Positions 24,731 to 34,052 of a DNA stretch of 64,000 nt are shown one piece after another (the first letter of the stretch is position 1; every line of letters begins with the position of its first letter). The notes under the pieces were generated by a model. It was given only the letters and a program-made list of their open reading frames with translations. It was not told the DNA's origin and searched no databases. Location of the stretch: positions 30,106 to 94,105 of the forward strand of contig JBMNHF010000004.1 of NCBI GenBank assembly GCA_050950205.1. The letters run 5' to 3'. Source of the stretch: WRAV01 sp050950205. GTDB taxonomy: Bacteria; Bacillota; Clostridia; Oscillospirales; Ruminococcaceae. Both the position numbers and the translations under genes were made by a program.

Positions 24731-26578
24731 TTTTTTAGGATAACCCCCGAAAGGCCTCCCAGACTTTTTTCATCATACTCTCCGTAAACGGCGAGAGGTG
24801 TCGAAGTTTTAAAGCCTTGGGGCAAAATCAAGGGGTGAGTCTCCCCACTGCGGTTGACGGCAAAGAGGATAGAACACTCCCCCTTTTTACGGACAAAGGA
24901 GCAGACCTCGTCGGAAAAGCACACGGGGATAAACTCCCCTGCGGAAAAGATGGGAAACTCCCTTCGAACCCGCCCCAAAATCTGCAGGAAGGCCACCAAG
25001 CCGATATCTTCCCTTCCCCAAGGGTAGCACCCCCGGTTAAAGGGATCCTGATAGCCGCACATCCCCGCTTCGTCCCCGTAATAAAGGCAGGGAATCCCCG
25101 GCAGTCCATATTGCAAGATGCAGCCCAAGGCAAAGAGATGCCTGCCCCGCCAATACTGCTCCTCCGGCAAGGCTTGGCGCTGGCTCTGCCAGTGGCGGTC
25201 GTGGTGCTCTACCGGCTCTCCTCCCAAAGCGGTGATGGCCCGCAGGGTGTCGTGAGTGGAAAGGCTGTTCATCAGCACCGAGACCACCGGCGGGGGATAG
25301 TGCTCCAAAATTTGCAGGATGGTGTTCAGAAAGCGGCTTCCGCCTCCATACCGCAGGTAGTGGAGCAGTGCGTTTCGGAAGGGGTAGTTCATCACACTGT
25401 CCATCTGTCCCCCCAGCAGATAGCGGCGACGCTTACCGTAGCTTATTTTGTTGGAGGCATCCTCCCACACTTCGCCAATGACGGCGCAGTCGGGGTCGTA
25501 TGCTTTAACGCAGGCGTACAGGGCATCCAGAAAGAGGTCGGGTAGCTCATCTGCCACATCCAGCCGAAAGCCACAGGCCCCCAGCCTCAGCCACTTGGCC
25601 AGAACGCCACTTTCTCCGGTGATATATTCCAGGTAGGAGGGCTCGGTCTCCCGGACGTTGGGCAGGGTGGGAACCCCCCACCAGCACTCGTAGTCCTCCG
25701 GCCAGCGGCGAAACGGATACCAGGCAAAATAGGGGCTGTTGGTATCCCGGAAGGCTCCCCCTTGCCCGTAGCGGCCCTCCCGATTAAAATAGCGGCTGTC
25801 CGCCCCGGTGTGGGAAAATACTCCGTCCAAAATAACGGAGATCCCCCGCTTTTTGGCCTCCCGGCAGAGGGAGGCAAAGTCCTCCTCGCTGCCCAGCAGA
25901 GGGTCGATTTTTTCATAGTCGGCGGTATCGTACCGGTGGTTGGAATGCGCTTCAAAGATGGGGTTGAGGTAGAGGCAGGTAACCCCTAAGCTCACCAGAT
26001 AATCCAGCTTTTCCTCAATGCCCCGCAGGTCTCCGCCAAAGTAATCGTTGTTGAGGATTTTGCCATTCTCGTCAGGGCGCCATTGCGGCAGCCCTCCCCA
26101 GTCGGAGCGCAGGATCCGGTCGGCGGGGACCTTTTCTTTGGGCGTTCCGCTAAAGAAAAACCGGTCGGGAAAGATTTGATACATCACACCCTCCCCAAGG
26201 CAGGAGGGTGCTTTTAGATTGCGGTGGTACACCGTCAGCTGCCAGTGGTCTCCCCCGGAAAGGGACGCCTGCCCATCGGGGCCTCGCAGCACCCTCCGGC
26301 ATTGGCTTTGCGCTGCCAGTTCAAAGTGGTAGAACCAAAGCTGGGGCTCATCCCCCACAAAAGCGCAGCGGTAGTAGTTGCTGCAAAGGTCCGACTCTAC
26401 CAGCTCCATGGGGACGGTGAGCGGTTGGATGGAGTGGTCTGCAGAAATCAGTTGAAGGCGGCATTCCCCCGCCCAGTCTTTCCCCACCGCCAGGGTGAAG
26501 GAAACCTCCTGTCCGGTGGAAACGGCTCCAAAAGGAGTTTTGCAGGAAGGAGCTTCGGCTGTCGAAGTAGACCTTCAT
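24727..26578 (-). CDS. GH13 alpha-amylase/neopullulanase-type enzyme, with 5' frameshift
   Basis: An intracellular glycoside hydrolase of about 617 residues. The catalytic residues lie in GFRLDVADE (nucleophile Asp), AVIGEVWED (acid/base Glu) and SLSTHDTLRA (third Asp). The real N-terminus starts at 26578 (MKVYFDSRSSFLQ) overlapping the glgP stop as ATGA. The rest of the gene (TPFGAVSTGQEVSFTLAVG onward) is one base out of frame. An extra A in the AAAA tract at 26538-26541 explains it. A GTG at 26487 could restart translation but would lose the first domain strand. No signal peptide, so it probably acts on glycogen or maltodextrins with GlgP. Confidence 0.85.
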
Positions 26579-28980
26579 TGCTCCAGCCCCCAAATGTGGC
26601 GGGCGTACTCCCCAATGGCCCGGTCGGCGGAAAAGATACCGCTCTGGGCGATGTTGATCAGGGACATCTTAAGCCAGCGGTATTTGTCCCGGTACAGCTC
26701 CCCGGAATACTGCCGCACCCTGCGGTAGGCGTCAAAGTCGGCCAAGGTCATGTAGTAGTCGCTGTCCCGGAGCATGTGGTACAAATCGGGGAAGGCGGTT
26801 TCCCCAAACTCGGTCATCAGAGCATCCAGCGCCCGTTGGATAACGGGGTTGCTCTCGTAAAGCTCCACGGGGCGGTAACCTTGGGCTCTGCGCTGCTCCA
26901 CCTCTTGGGCGGTCATACCAAAGATAAGAATATTCTCCCTGCCCACCGCCTCGCTGATTTCCACATTGGCGCCGTCCAGTGTTCCCAAGGTGATGGCGCC
27001 GTTGAGCATCAGCTTCATGTTGCCGGTGCCGGAAGCTTCGGTGCCCGCCAGGGAAATCTGCTGGGAAATGTCGGCGGCCGGCAGCAGCATCTCCATTTTG
27101 GAGACGTTGTAGTCCTCCAAAAAGATGACCTGCATTTTATCCCGGACGCAAGGGTCACTATTCACCTTGTCGGCCAAAGAGCAGATCAGTTTAATAATCT
27201 GCTTTGCCATAAAGTAGCCGGAAGCCGCCTTGGCTCCAAAAATATAGGTGCGGGGGGGAAACTCCGCGGTGGGATGGTCTTTTAAATAGTGGTAGGTGGC
27301 CAGAATATCCAGTGCGTTGAGCTGCTGGCGCTTGTATTCATGCAGCCGCTTGACGTGAACATCAAAGATGGAGTCGGGGTTGAGGGCAAGGCCCGTCATA
27401 CCCTCTATCTGCTTGCAAAACTGCTCCTTGCTGCGGCGCTTGGCCTGAGCCAGCGAATCCAGAAAAGCGGTGTCCTCGGAAAAATCACCGAGCTTGGCAA
27501 GGGAGGAAATATCCTTTGCAAAATCCGTTCCGAGGGCTTCCTGGATGAGACTGGTGAGGTTGGGGTTGGCCTGCGCCAGCCAGCGGCGACTGGCAATGCC
27601 GTTGGTGACATTAGTGAACTTTTCCGGCTCAATCTGGTAGAAAGGTGCAAAGACATCGTCCTTGAGAATCTGACTGTGAAGCTTGGAAACACCGTTGACG
27701 CTGTGGCTGCCCACCACCGCCAGATGAGCCATGTGAATGCGCCCCCCTTGCAGGATGGCCATACTCTCCACCACTTCCGGGCTGAGGCTGCGTGGGGAGA
27801 GCGCTTGCCGGTGTCTGCGGTCAATTTCCTGGATGATGGTGTAGAGACGGGGCAGGAGGGGGCGGAAGAGGTCCACATCCCAAACCTCCATGGCCTCCTT
27901 CATCACCGTGTGGTTGGTGTAGGCAAAGGTGCCTTGAACAATGCGCCATGCCCCATCCCAGCCGTAGCCACAGTCGTCCAGCAAAAAGCGCATCAGCTCA
28001 GGAATGGCCAGGGCGGGGTGGGTGTCGTTGATGTGGATGGCATTTTTCTCGGCAAAATTGTCCAGCGTTCCGTACACGCTGAGATGGCGGCGGCAGATGT
28101 CGGCGATGGAGGCAGCACAGAGGAAGTACTGCTGCCGCAACCGCAACAGTTTCCCCTCCAGGTGGTTGTCGTTGGGGTACAGCACCTTGCTGATGGCCTC
28201 GCCGTAATAGGTTTGCTGAAAGGCACCGGCATAATCGCCCCGGTTAAAGCGCTCCATATCCATGCCTGTCATATGTTTGGCCTGCCACACCCGCAGCAGG
28301 GAGATGCCCTCGGAGCGGTAGCCCGGCACGTGAATGTCGTAGGGAATCGCCATCACGGTGGAATAGCCACTGTGCTGTACCAGATGCTTGTTGTTCTCCC
28401 AATACTCTTTGATCTGGCCCCCAAAACGCACCGGAACCTCGTACCCCGGCTTGGGAGTCAGCCACGCGCTCCCTTTGGGCAACCAGTTATCCGGCAGTTC
28501 ACTCTGCCAACCGTCGATGATCTTCTGTTTGAAGATGCCAAACTCATAGAGGATGCAGTAACCGGTGCAGAGATACCGCTGGTGGGCGGCGGCATCCAGA
28601 TAACAGGCTGCCAGCCTGCCCAATCCGCCATTGCCCAGTCCCGCATCCGGTTCCAACTGGTAGAGGTTTTCCAACCGGACGCCAAACTCCTCCAGAGCCT
28701 GAGCCATCTCCTCTGCCATGTCCAGATTATAGAGGCAGTTGCGCAGCGAGCGGCCCAGCAAAAACTCCATATTCAAATAGTAGACCTGTTTTTTTCCTGC
28801 CGAAAGGTTGTGGGCCCAAAAACGCTTGCGCTTTTCCAGCATGATATCGTTGAGGACATAAATCACGGCCTGATAAAACAGCTCATCCGAAGCCGAAGAT
28901 AGGTTCCCCACTCCCATATGGTGGGTCAGCTTGTTGCGCAAAAGCTCCATCAAACGGTGTTTGGTGTATGGGGATTTCAT
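26575..28980 (-). CDS. glgP: Glycogen/maltodextrin phosphorylase
   Basis: An 801-residue GT35 enzyme that releases glucose 1-phosphate from alpha-1,4-glucans. The PLP-site signature EASGTGNMKLMLNGA includes Lys656, with GTLDGANVEI behind it. N-terminal YYLNMEFLLGRSL and GNGGLGRLAACYLDA are typical. The ATG at 28980 follows GGAGGTG; an upstream frame start at 29025 has none. First gene of an operon with the GH13 enzyme. Confidence 0.96.
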   Translation of the reverse strand: MKSPYTKHRLMELLRNKLTHHMGVGNLSSASDELFYQAVIYVLNDIMLEKRKRFWAHNLSAGKKQVYYLNMEFLLGRSLRNCLYNLDMAEEMAQALEEFGVRLENLYQLEPDAGLGNGGLGRLAACYLDAAAHQRYLCTGYCILYEFGIFKQKIIDGWQSELPDNWLPKGSAWLTPKPGYEVPVRFGGQIKEYWENNKHLVQHSGYSTVMAIPYDIHVPGYRSEGISLLRVWQAKHMTGMDMERFNRGDYAGAFQQTYYGEAISKVLYPNDNHLEGKLLRLRQQYFLCAASIADICRRHLSVYGTLDNFAEKNAIHINDTHPALAIPELMRFLLDDCGYGWDGAWRIVQGTFAYTNHTVMKEAMEVWDVDLFRPLLPRLYTIIQEIDRRHRQALSPRSLSPEVVESMAILQGGRIHMAHLAVVGSHSVNGVSKLHSQILKDDVFAPFYQIEPEKFTNVTNGIASRRWLAQANPNLTSLIQEALGTDFAKDISSLAKLGDFSEDTAFLDSLAQAKRRSKEQFCKQIEGMTGLALNPDSIFDVHVKRLHEYKRQQLNALDILATYHYLKDHPTAEFPPRTYIFGAKAASGYFMAKQIIKLICSLADKVNSDPCVRDKMQVIFLEDYNVSKMEMLLPAADISQQISLAGTEASGTGNMKLMLNGAITLGTLDGANVEISEAVGRENILIFGMTAQEVEQRRAQGYRPVELYESNPVIQRALDALMTEFGETAFPDLYHMLRDSDYYMTLADFDAYRRVRQYSGELYRDKYRWLKMSLINIAQSGIFSADRAIGEYARHIWGLEQ

Positions 28981-29251
28981 CAGGCACCTCCATGCTCTCC
29001 AACGTTTTGCACCGGCCGCAAACAAGGCTGCAATCGGCTTTATTTACTTATTTAGTATATAGGAAGGGTTTTAGGTTTTCAATCCCAGGACAGGAATAAA
29101 ATGGCATTTATTTGCTTTTTTACAGGAAGCCTTTCCCTCCCCTTTCTTATTGCGGAAAAATGGGTTATAATACATATAAAATATTCTAGGGCTTAATGGT
29201 AACGTTACTTTTCGGCCCTGTATCATTACATAGGAAAAAGGAAGTGGGTTT

Positions 29252-29602
29252 GTGGCTGGAAACCGAGTTGTCATTACCATTAACGGAGTGCGCTACCCCA
29301 TCCGATCGATGGAAGAGCCGGCCTATGTCCACAAGCTGGCAGAGGAAATGGACGCCACCCTGCATACGCTCATTCATCAGGGCAATCTCAGCCTCAGCGA
29401 GGCTTTGGTTCTGCTGAGCCTGGAATATCTGGACAGCTACCGCAAGGCAGAACGGAACCTGGACAATATGCGCAGCCAGCTTTCGGAGTATTTGGAGGAT
29501 GCGGCCAAAGCGCGTCTGGAGCGGGACGAAGCCCGCCGGGAAGTGGAGCGGTTGGAGCGGCTGCTCAAAAATAAGGAGCCTGCTTCGTCCGGCAGTTATT
29601 AG
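29252..29602 (+). CDS. zapA: Cell division protein ZapA
   Basis: A 116-residue FtsZ-ring stabiliser. The N-terminal domain (VVITINGVRYPIRS, AYVHKLAEEMDATLH) is followed by a long coiled coil rich in Arg and Glu. The start is a GTG at 29252 with AAGGAAG upstream. It forms a likely operon with purB, 42 bases away. Confidence 0.88.
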   Translation: MAGNRVVITINGVRYPIRSMEEPAYVHKLAEEMDATLHTLIHQGNLSLSEALVLLSLEYLDSYRKAERNLDNMRSQLSEYLEDAAKARLERDEARREVERLERLLKNKEPASSGSY

Positions 29603-29644
29603 ACAGCACATCATTCAAAAGCATTCGAATACGGAGGTTTTCCC

Positions 29645-31075
29645 ATGCATCAGCGCTATATCAGCCCCTTTTCCACCCGCTATGCCAGCGAGGAAATGCA
29701 GCACCTCTTTTCGGAGGAAAAGAAGTTCCGCACCTGGCGCAGGCTGTGGGTTTCCTTGGCTCAAGCCCAGCACAAGCTGGGGCTCCCCATCACCGAGGAG
29801 CAGATTGAGGAGCTAAAGCGCCATCAGGATGACATCAACTACGATGTGGCCCAAGCGCGGGAACGAGAGGTTCGCCACGATGTGATGAGCCATATCTACG
29901 CCTATGGGGTGCAGTGCCCCGGGGCAGCGGGCATCATTCATCTGGGGGCAACCAGCTGTTATGTGGGGGACAACACCGACATCATCATTATGAGAGAAGC
30001 TTTGGATTTGGTGCGGCACAAGTTGGCCGCCGTCATTCAAAAGCTCTGCGACTTTGCCTTGCAATATAAGGACATGCCCTGTCTGGCTTACACCCATCTG
30101 CAGCCGGCACAGCTCACCACCGTGGGCAAGCGGGCCACCCTTTGGGCCAATGAGCTTCTGATGGATCTGGCGGAGCTGGAATACCGACGGGACAACCTTG
30201 CCCTGCTTGGCTCCAAGGGAACCACCGGCACTCAGGCCAGCTTTTTGGAGCTGTTCGAAGGGGACGAGGCCAAGGTTCTGGAGCTGGAGCGGCTGATTGC
30301 CGCCGATGTTGGGTTCCAAAAGGTGGTGCCTGTTTCGGGCCAGACCTATTCCCGCAAGATGGATTTTCAGGTGCTGTCGGCGCTGGCGGGACTGGCCCAG
30401 TCGGCCAGCAAATTTTCCTATGATATGCGCCTACTCCAAAGCTTTAAAGAAATGGAGGAGCCCTTTGGCAAAAGCCAGATTGGATCTTCCGCCATGCCCT
30501 ACAAGCGCAATCCCATGCGCAGCGAACGGATTACCGCTCTGGCTCGCTATGTGATGGTGGATTTGCTCAATCCCGCCTTGACTGCCGCCACCCAGTGGTT
30601 TGAGCGGACCCTGGACGATTCCGCCAACCGGCGGATCGCTGTTTCCGAAGCCTTTTTGGCTACCGACGCCATCCTGAATATTCTGCTGGATGTCTGCGAC
30701 GGTCTGGTGGTCTACCCCATGGTGATCCGCCAGCGGATGATGCAGGAATTGCCCTTTATGGCCACCGAAAACATTATGATGATGGCGGTGAAAAAAGGCG
30801 GAAACCGTCAGGAGCTACACGAGCGGCTGCGCCTTCACTCCATCGAAGCGGGGAAAGTGGTGAAGGAGCAGGGGGGCGAAAACGACCTGATGGCCCGCAT
30901 CGCCGCCGACCCGGCCTTTGGCCTGAGCCAACAAGAGCTGGAGGAGGTTCTAAAGCCCGAGGCGTTTACCGGCCTTGCCCCTGAGCAGACCCTGCATTTT
31001 GTGGAACAGGTGGCAAAGCCCGCTCTTCAGCCCTATCAGGGGCAGATGGCTCAGCGCACCGATTTGCGGGTATAA
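29645..31075 (+). CDS. purB: Adenylosuccinate lyase
   Basis: A 476-residue fumarase-superfamily enzyme acting twice in purine synthesis: on SAICAR and on adenylosuccinate. The signature GSSAMPYKRNPMRSE lies near residue 280, with catalytic Ser in the loop just before; THLQPAQLTTVGKR is the second conserved region. GGAGG precedes the ATG. Confidence 0.96.
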   Translation: MHQRYISPFSTRYASEEMQHLFSEEKKFRTWRRLWVSLAQAQHKLGLPITEEQIEELKRHQDDINYDVAQAREREVRHDVMSHIYAYGVQCPGAAGIIHLGATSCYVGDNTDIIIMREALDLVRHKLAAVIQKLCDFALQYKDMPCLAYTHLQPAQLTTVGKRATLWANELLMDLAELEYRRDNLALLGSKGTTGTQASFLELFEGDEAKVLELERLIAADVGFQKVVPVSGQTYSRKMDFQVLSALAGLAQSASKFSYDMRLLQSFKEMEEPFGKSQIGSSAMPYKRNPMRSERITALARYVMVDLLNPALTAATQWFERTLDDSANRRIAVSEAFLATDAILNILLDVCDGLVVYPMVIRQRMMQELPFMATENIMMMAVKKGGNRQELHERLRLHSIEAGKVVKEQGGENDLMARIAADPAFGLSQQELEEVLKPEAFTGLAPEQTLHFVEQVAKPALQPYQGQMAQRTDLRV

Positions 31076-31199
31076 CCGGCCGCTCCTTATACAGTTTTTC
31101 TAATTTCCAAGCCTAATTTTTGAGAATTTATGGCATTTCACCCGATTCTATCGGGAAGCGGTTGCAATTTTCACCTTTATCCTGTATAATTCACTTTGT

Positions 31200-31224
31200 C
31201 AACCGGGCTTGTCCCGGTTTGTTT
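31200..31224 (+). terminator. Short hairpin before tRNA-Val
   Basis: AACCGGG and CCCGGTT form a 7-bp stem followed by a TTTGTTT stretch. It could end the purB transcript. Confidence 0.4.
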
Positions 31225-31300
31225 GGACGATTAGCTCAGCTGGTAGAGCATTCGCTTGACGTGCGAAGGGTCAGCGGTTCGAGTCCGTTATCGTCCACCA
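31225..31300 (+). tRNA. tRNA-Val(GAC)
   Basis: A 76-nt cloverleaf: acceptor GGACGAT with ATCGTCC, D arm GCTC-AGCTGGTA-GAGC, anticodon loop TTGACGT (anticodon GAC), T loop TTCGAGT, and an encoded CCA. Confidence 0.95.
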
Positions 31301-31365
31301 AGGGGTGCTGTCCTTGCAATAGCGGGGGCGGTACTTTTTTATTCTTTTCTAGGTACGGGGAATGA

Positions 31366-31395
31366 CCTTGCCCTCCATGGCAAGGGGGTATTTTC
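31366..31395 (+). terminator. Weak hairpin after tRNA-Val
   Basis: CCTTGCC and GGCAAGG pair around CTCCAT, with TATTTT a few bases on. A plausible tRNA terminator. Confidence 0.4.
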
Positions 31396-31475
31396 CAAAA
31401 AGGCGGCATCGGGACAAAATTTGCAGCCCAATCCTTATTTTGTTTGATCGTATCCAACTAATTGTGCAAAAACGC

Positions 31476-31504
31476 TTGACGGACCAGCCGGATTGTGTTA
31501 TAGT
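31476..31504 (+). promoter_or_regulatory. Promoter of the rpmG-secE-nusG-rplKA operon
   Basis: TTGACG (31476-31481) and TATAGT (31499-31504), 17 bases apart. About 185 bases of untranslated leader follow before rpmG, with no recognisable switch. Confidence 0.8.
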
Positions 31505-31694
31505 GTAGTCACCTCTAGAGGGTTTTATTTTTTTGCGCTTAAATGCAAAGACCCTCGCAGTTCGCAAAAGTGGGGAAATTGGCTTTATGCCGCAGTTTTC
31601 TTGTCTTGTCGGCTGCACGGAGGGAGGCAGGGTCGGCGCGGCTTTGCTGTGACTGCGACCCATTATCATTCCGATTAAGGGAGGCGCCGAAAGT

Positions 31695-31844
31695 ATGCGA
31701 GTAAAAATTACCTTGGCCTGCACAGAGTGCAAGCAACGCAACTACAACACCATGAAGAACAAAAAGAACGACCCCGACCGTCTGGAGATGAGTAAGTACT
31801 GCAGATTCTGTCGCAAGCATACTCCTCACCGGGAAACCAAATAG
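31695..31844 (+). CDS. rpmG: Ribosomal protein bL33
   Basis: A 49-residue large-subunit protein, MRVKITLACTECKQRNYNT onward. It is the zinc-binding form, with cysteine pairs at 9/12 and 36/39. Two overlapping purine-rich stretches (AAGGGAGG) upstream serve as ribosome site. First gene of the operon, in the usual Firmicute order. Confidence 0.95.
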   Translation: MRVKITLACTECKQRNYNTMKNKKNDPDRLEMSKYCRFCRKHTPHRETK

Positions 31845-31864
31845 GCGGAAAGGCGGAGAAAAAA

Positions 31865-32092
31865 ATGGCTACAAATGCGAACACCGGCGAAGCAAAAGTC
31901 GGTATCTTCGGTCGGATCGCCCGGTTTTTCCGCAATGCTAAGGGCGAGATGAAGCGAGTGGTTTGGCCCAGTCGCAAGCAGGTTCTCAACAATACCGGCG
32001 CGGTGCTTATGTTTATGGTTTTGGCTGCCATAGTGGTTGGCGGCTTTGACTTGTTGCTTGGCACTTTGATTAAGCTGGTCTTTGGATCGTAA
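31865..32092 (+). CDS. secE: Preprotein translocase subunit SecE
   Basis: A 75-residue single-span membrane protein that clamps SecY. The amphipathic KGEMKRVVWPSRKQVLNNT precedes one transmembrane helix. It lies between rpmG and nusG, as in most bacteria. Confidence 0.95.
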   Translation: MATNANTGEAKVGIFGRIARFFRNAKGEMKRVVWPSRKQVLNNTGAVLMFMVLAAIVVGGFDLLLGTLIKLVFGS

Positions 32093-32102
32093 GGAGCGTA
32101 AT

Positions 32103-32624
32103 ATGCCGGAAGAAGCCAGGTGGTACGTGGTTCACACCTATTCGGGTTACGAAAACAAGGTGGCCACCAACATCGAAAAGGCGGTGGAAAACCGCAAACT
32201 GCAGGATCTGATTCAAGAAGTGCAGGTTCCCACCGAAACGGTGGTGGAGATCAAAGACAATAAGAAAAAAGAAGTGGAGCGCAAAATTTATCCCGGCTAT
32301 GTAATGGTCAAAATGATTATGACCGACGATAGCTGGTATGTTGTGCGCAACATCCGCGGAGTCACCGGCTTTGTAGGTCCCGGTTCCCGGCCTGTTCCCC
32401 TCACCGACGAGGAAGTTTCTCGTCTTGGTGTGGAAAAGCGGGAAATTGTGCTCAACTTTAAGGTAGGGGATTCGATTAAGATAACCGACGGTTATCTGGA
32501 GGGCTTTATCGGCACCGTAGAATCCTTAGAGCCTGAAAATGACTTGGTTCGTGTTTCGGTTTCCATGATGGGTAAGGACGTTTTGGTGGAGCTGGAGCTA
32601 AACCAGGTAGAAGCTCTCAATTAA
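32103..32624 (+). CDS. nusG: Transcription termination/antitermination factor NusG
   Basis: A 173-residue factor that joins RNA polymerase and ribosome. The NGN domain starts ARWYVVHTYSGYENKVA; the KOW domain is near residues 120-170 (VGDSIKITDGYLEGFIGTV). The ATG at 32103 follows TAAGGAG; an earlier start at 32082 lies inside secE. Confidence 0.97.
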   Translation: MPEEARWYVVHTYSGYENKVATNIEKAVENRKLQDLIQEVQVPTETVVEIKDNKKKEVERKIYPGYVMVKMIMTDDSWYVVRNIRGVTGFVGPGSRPVPLTDEEVSRLGVEKREIVLNFKVGDSIKITDGYLEGFIGTVESLEPENDLVRVSVSMMGKDVLVELELNQVEALN

Positions 32625-32663
32625 CTTGTTATGGGCAGCTCTTTGGGGCTGTTTGTAAACCAT

Positions 32664-32680
32664 GTGCGGATGGTCCGCAC
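32664..32680 (+). promoter_or_regulatory. Hairpin in the rplK leader
   Basis: GTGCGGA and TCCGCAC pair around TGG in the 142-base gap between nusG and rplK. It may be part of the L1/L11 autoregulatory or processing region; no known motif is certain. Confidence 0.35.
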
Positions 32681-32766
32681 ACTGGGTCGGCGTGTTCCGA
32701 GCCGGCCTGTGGGAGAAGGGGAATCAAATCCTCTTCGCAAGGAACCACTAATTTTGGAGGTGCAAC

Positions 32767-33192
32767 ATGGCACAAAAGGTAATCGGCTATATCAAGCTGC
32801 AAATTCCTGCGGGCAAGGCTACGCCCGCACCCCCTGTTGGCCCCGCTCTGGGTCAGCACGGTGTCAATATCATGGCGTTCACCAAAGAATTTAACGAGCG
32901 TACCAAGAACGATGCAGGTCTTATCATTCCGGTGGTCATCACCGTTTATGCAGACCGCACCTTCTCCTTTATTACCAAAACTCCTCCTGCCCCTGTGCTG
33001 ATCAAAAAGGCCCTGGGACTGGACAAGGGTTCTGGTGTGCCCAACAAAGAAAAGGTTGGCACCCTTACCAAGGATCAGGTCAGGGCGATCGCCGAGCAGA
33101 AAATGCCCGATCTCAATGCGGGTAGCTTGGAAGCTGCCATGAGCATGATCAAAGGAACCGCCCGCTCCATGGGTGTCCTAGTGGAAGAGTAG
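32767..33192 (+). CDS. rplK: Ribosomal protein uL11
   Basis: A 141-residue protein of the GTPase-associated centre. KVIGYIKLQIPAGKATPAPP and GPALGQHGVNIMAFTKEFN are diagnostic. GGAGG lies before the ATG, and rplA follows closely. Confidence 0.98.
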   Translation: MAQKVIGYIKLQIPAGKATPAPPVGPALGQHGVNIMAFTKEFNERTKNDAGLIIPVVITVYADRTFSFITKTPPAPVLIKKALGLDKGSGVPNKEKVGTLTKDQVRAIAEQKMPDLNAGSLEAAMSMIKGTARSMGVLVEE

Positions 33193-33205
33193 GAGGGGAT
33201 GCAGA

Positions 33206-33904
33206 ATGTTTAGAGGAAAGAAATATAGAGACAGCCAGAAGACGTTTGAGCGCACTACTCTTCACAATGTGGACGAAGCCCTTAAAATTTGCCTGGGCAC
33301 CGCCAAGGCAAAATTTGACGAGACGGTGGAGCTCCATGTCCGCTTGGGTGTAGACTCCCGCCACGCCGACCAGCAGGTTCGCGGTGCAGTGGTTCTTCCC
33401 AACGGCACCGGTAAAAGCGTGCGTGTTCTTGTGTTCTGCAAGGAAGACAAGATGGAAGAAGCCAAAGCCGCAGGCGCCGAGTATGTGGGCGGCCAGGACC
33501 TGGTGGAGAAAATCCAAAAAGAGGGCTGGATGGAATTTGACGTGGTCATCGCCTCCCCCGATATGATGGGTGTTGTGGGTCGTCTGGGTAAGATCCTCGG
33601 TCCCCGCGGACTGATGCCCAACCCCAAGGCCGGCACCGTTACGCCCGATGTGGGCCGCGCCGTCACCGAGGCCAAAGCCGGTAAGATTGAATACCGCTTG
33701 GACAAAACCAACATCATCCACTGCCCCATCGGCAAGGTTTCCTTTGGCGTAGAAAAACTGCAGGAAAACCTTTCTACCCTGATGGACGCCATCATCAAGG
33801 CTAAGCCTGCCGCAGCCAAGGGCCAGTATATCAGAAGCTGCGTGGTAGCAACCACCATGGGCCCCGGCGTCAAGATCAATCCTTCCCGTTTTACCGCTCA
33901 ATAA
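33206..33904 (+). CDS. rplA: Ribosomal protein uL1
   Basis: A 232-residue L1-stalk protein with the signature region ILGPRGLMPNPKAGTVTPDV. It usually also represses its own message by binding the leader. It ends the operon here: rplJ and rplL, usual neighbours, are absent and a terminator follows. Confidence 0.98.
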   Translation: MFRGKKYRDSQKTFERTTLHNVDEALKICLGTAKAKFDETVELHVRLGVDSRHADQQVRGAVVLPNGTGKSVRVLVFCKEDKMEEAKAAGAEYVGGQDLVEKIQKEGWMEFDVVIASPDMMGVVGRLGKILGPRGLMPNPKAGTVTPDVGRAVTEAKAGKIEYRLDKTNIIHCPIGKVSFGVEKLQENLSTLMDAIIKAKPAAAKGQYIRSCVVATTMGPGVKINPSRFTAQ

Positions 33905-33915
33905 TAGAATGAATC

Positions 33916-33951
33916 AAACACCGCAGACTCGTTGGTCTGCGGTGTTTTTGT
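33916..33951 (+). terminator. Terminator of the rplKA operon
   Basis: A 13-bp stem (33916-33928 with 33935-33947) and a T run, 12 bases after the rplA stop. Confidence 0.92.
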
Positions 33952-33994
33952 TCTGCCAAAGTCCTGCTTTTGAAGCTCCCCTGTTCTGAACGCC

Positions 33995-34022
33995 AAAAGG
34001 GCCGCATCTTCACATGCGGCCC
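33995..34022 (-). terminator. Terminator of the atp operon
   Basis: GGGCCGCAT (33999-34007) pairs with ATGCGGCCC (34014-34022), followed on the lower strand by TTTT. It stands 31 bases after the atpA stop, so the operon truly ends there. Confidence 0.85.
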
Positions 34023-34052
34023 AAGGTTTTCTATTTCATTGATATTCAGCGG

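Noticed and set aside
27289..28902. Open frame of 537 codons opposite glgP
   Set aside because: Antisense shadow of a GC-rich gene; low-complexity His/Gly/Val-rich translation with no family features, and glgP is certain.
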